From Anaerolineae bacterium (GTDB lineage: Bacteria; Chloroflexota; Anaerolineae; Aggregatilineales; Phototrophicaceae): a stretch of DNA of 6,093 bases. Both the position numbers and the translations under genes were made by a program. Shown one piece after another: positions 5,907 to 6,093 of the stretch; the stretch's first letter is position 1, and the number at the start of each line of letters is the position of its first letter. Below the pieces are notes generated by a model, which searched no databases, was not told the DNA's origin, and was given only the letters and a program-made list of their open reading frames with translations. The DNA is taken from positions 1-6,093 of the forward strand of contig JACMMD010001108.1 in assembly GCA_014379235.1 (NCBI GenBank), in the 5' to 3' direction.

Positions 5907-5932
5907 AAAAGGTTCGCACGTGCGAACCTTTT
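5907..5932. terminator. Perfect 26-bp palindrome, probable bidirectional intrinsic terminator
   Basis: The half-site AAAAGGTTCGCAC is followed directly by its exact complement. Folded as RNA it gives a GC-containing stem with a short loop, flanked by four A and four T, so it could end transcription in either direction. It starts inside the TAA stop of the 51-codon ORF on the minus strand, the usual place for a terminator. The short T-run and perfect symmetry also allow a protein-binding site. Confidence 0.6.
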
Positions 5933-6086
5933 ACTCCCCACCCAGCAGGCGTTCCGCTTCAACGATCAATTTGCGCAGAGCGTGTAAACGGGCTAGCGCG
6001 ATTGCTGTGTCACCTTCCTGCTGTATCAATGCTCGCGCAAGGTCGTGTGCAGAAGTCAAACTGATAGAACGAGTCGCCTTCGCCAT
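5931..6086 (-). CDS. Small protein of unknown function (51 residues, possibly extended beyond the window)
   Basis: It reads MAKATRSISLTSAHDLARAL, then IQQEGDTAIALARLHALRKL, then IVEAERLLGGE. Most of it is predicted helical, with regularly spaced Leu, Ile and Ala (roughly residues 11-48) and alternating charges, as in small helical-bundle or DNA-associated proteins of mobile elements. The codon composition is like its neighbours. A GTG two codons upstream (GTG AAA ATG) is a possible earlier start, and the ribosome-binding site would lie outside the window. Its stop overlaps the palindromic terminator, which supports it being a real transcribed gene. I recognise no family. Confidence 0.5.
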   Translation of the reverse strand: MAKATRSISLTSAHDLARALIQQEGDTAIALARLHALRKLIVEAERLLGGE

Positions 6087-6093
6087 TTTCACA

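Noticed and set aside
5911..5928. SOS (LexA) box, suggested by GTTCG and CGAAC half-sites
   Set aside because: The half-sites face the wrong way for the Bacillus-type box CGAAC-N4-GTTCG, and the flanking A and T runs fit a terminator better.
5729..6049. 11-base direct repeat AAGGTCGTGTG at 5729-5739 and 6039-6049, considered as element ends
   Set aside because: One copy is inside the 51-codon ORF and the other in the primase promoter region. Repeats of this length are expected by chance in a window this size and no tRNA or integrase is next to them.
5798..6064. Plus-strand ORF of 88 residues at the right edge
   Set aside because: Serine-rich, low-complexity translation that runs antisense through the palindrome and the more convincing 51-codon ORF, with no ribosome-binding site.

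Overview
The window looks like a bacterial chromosome segment of about 50% GC. Every protein gene I can support is on the minus strand; a tRNA-like gene is on the plus strand. Chloroflexota (Anaerolineae-like) is my best guess. It rests on the general look of the transporter, regulator and primase proteins and on a tRNA without an encoded CCA end. It is an inference, and I hold it loosely.

Left part (1-3815), a sugar uptake locus read right to left. First comes a regulator that joins a LacI-type sugar-sensing domain to an AraC-type DNA-binding domain (2574-3815). Next are an aldose-1-epimerase-like protein (1462-2466), an RbsC/XylH-type ABC permease (401-1408) and the start of a periplasmic sugar-binding protein (1-288, cut by the window edge). 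The likely logic is that the regulator senses a sugar, the binding protein and permease import it, and the epimerase-like protein handles its anomers. No ATPase is visible; it may lie beyond the left edge. The gap before the binding protein holds a very strong ribosome-binding site followed by a 14-codon ORF inside a hairpin. The regions upstream of the regulator and of the epimerase share a 10-base motif, TTGCAGCTTA.

Middle (3816-4286): an intergenic region with inverted repeats, a tRNA-Cys(GCA)-like gene with an abnormal D-arm (4012-4085), three copies of TGACCA(CA), and an out-of-frame remnant of the neighbouring primase gene. The remnant ends two bases from the tRNA 3' end.

Right part (4087-6093): a DnaG-like primase protein of mobile-element character (4287-5693). 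It lacks the zinc-finger cysteines, has an altered Toprim motif and carries an apparent frameshift near its end. It is followed by a 237-bp region with a perfect 26-bp palindrome, and then a 51-codon ORF of unknown function at the right edge. A decayed integrated element next to a tRNA-Cys would explain this half. No integrase or second attachment site is visible, so that stays an inference.
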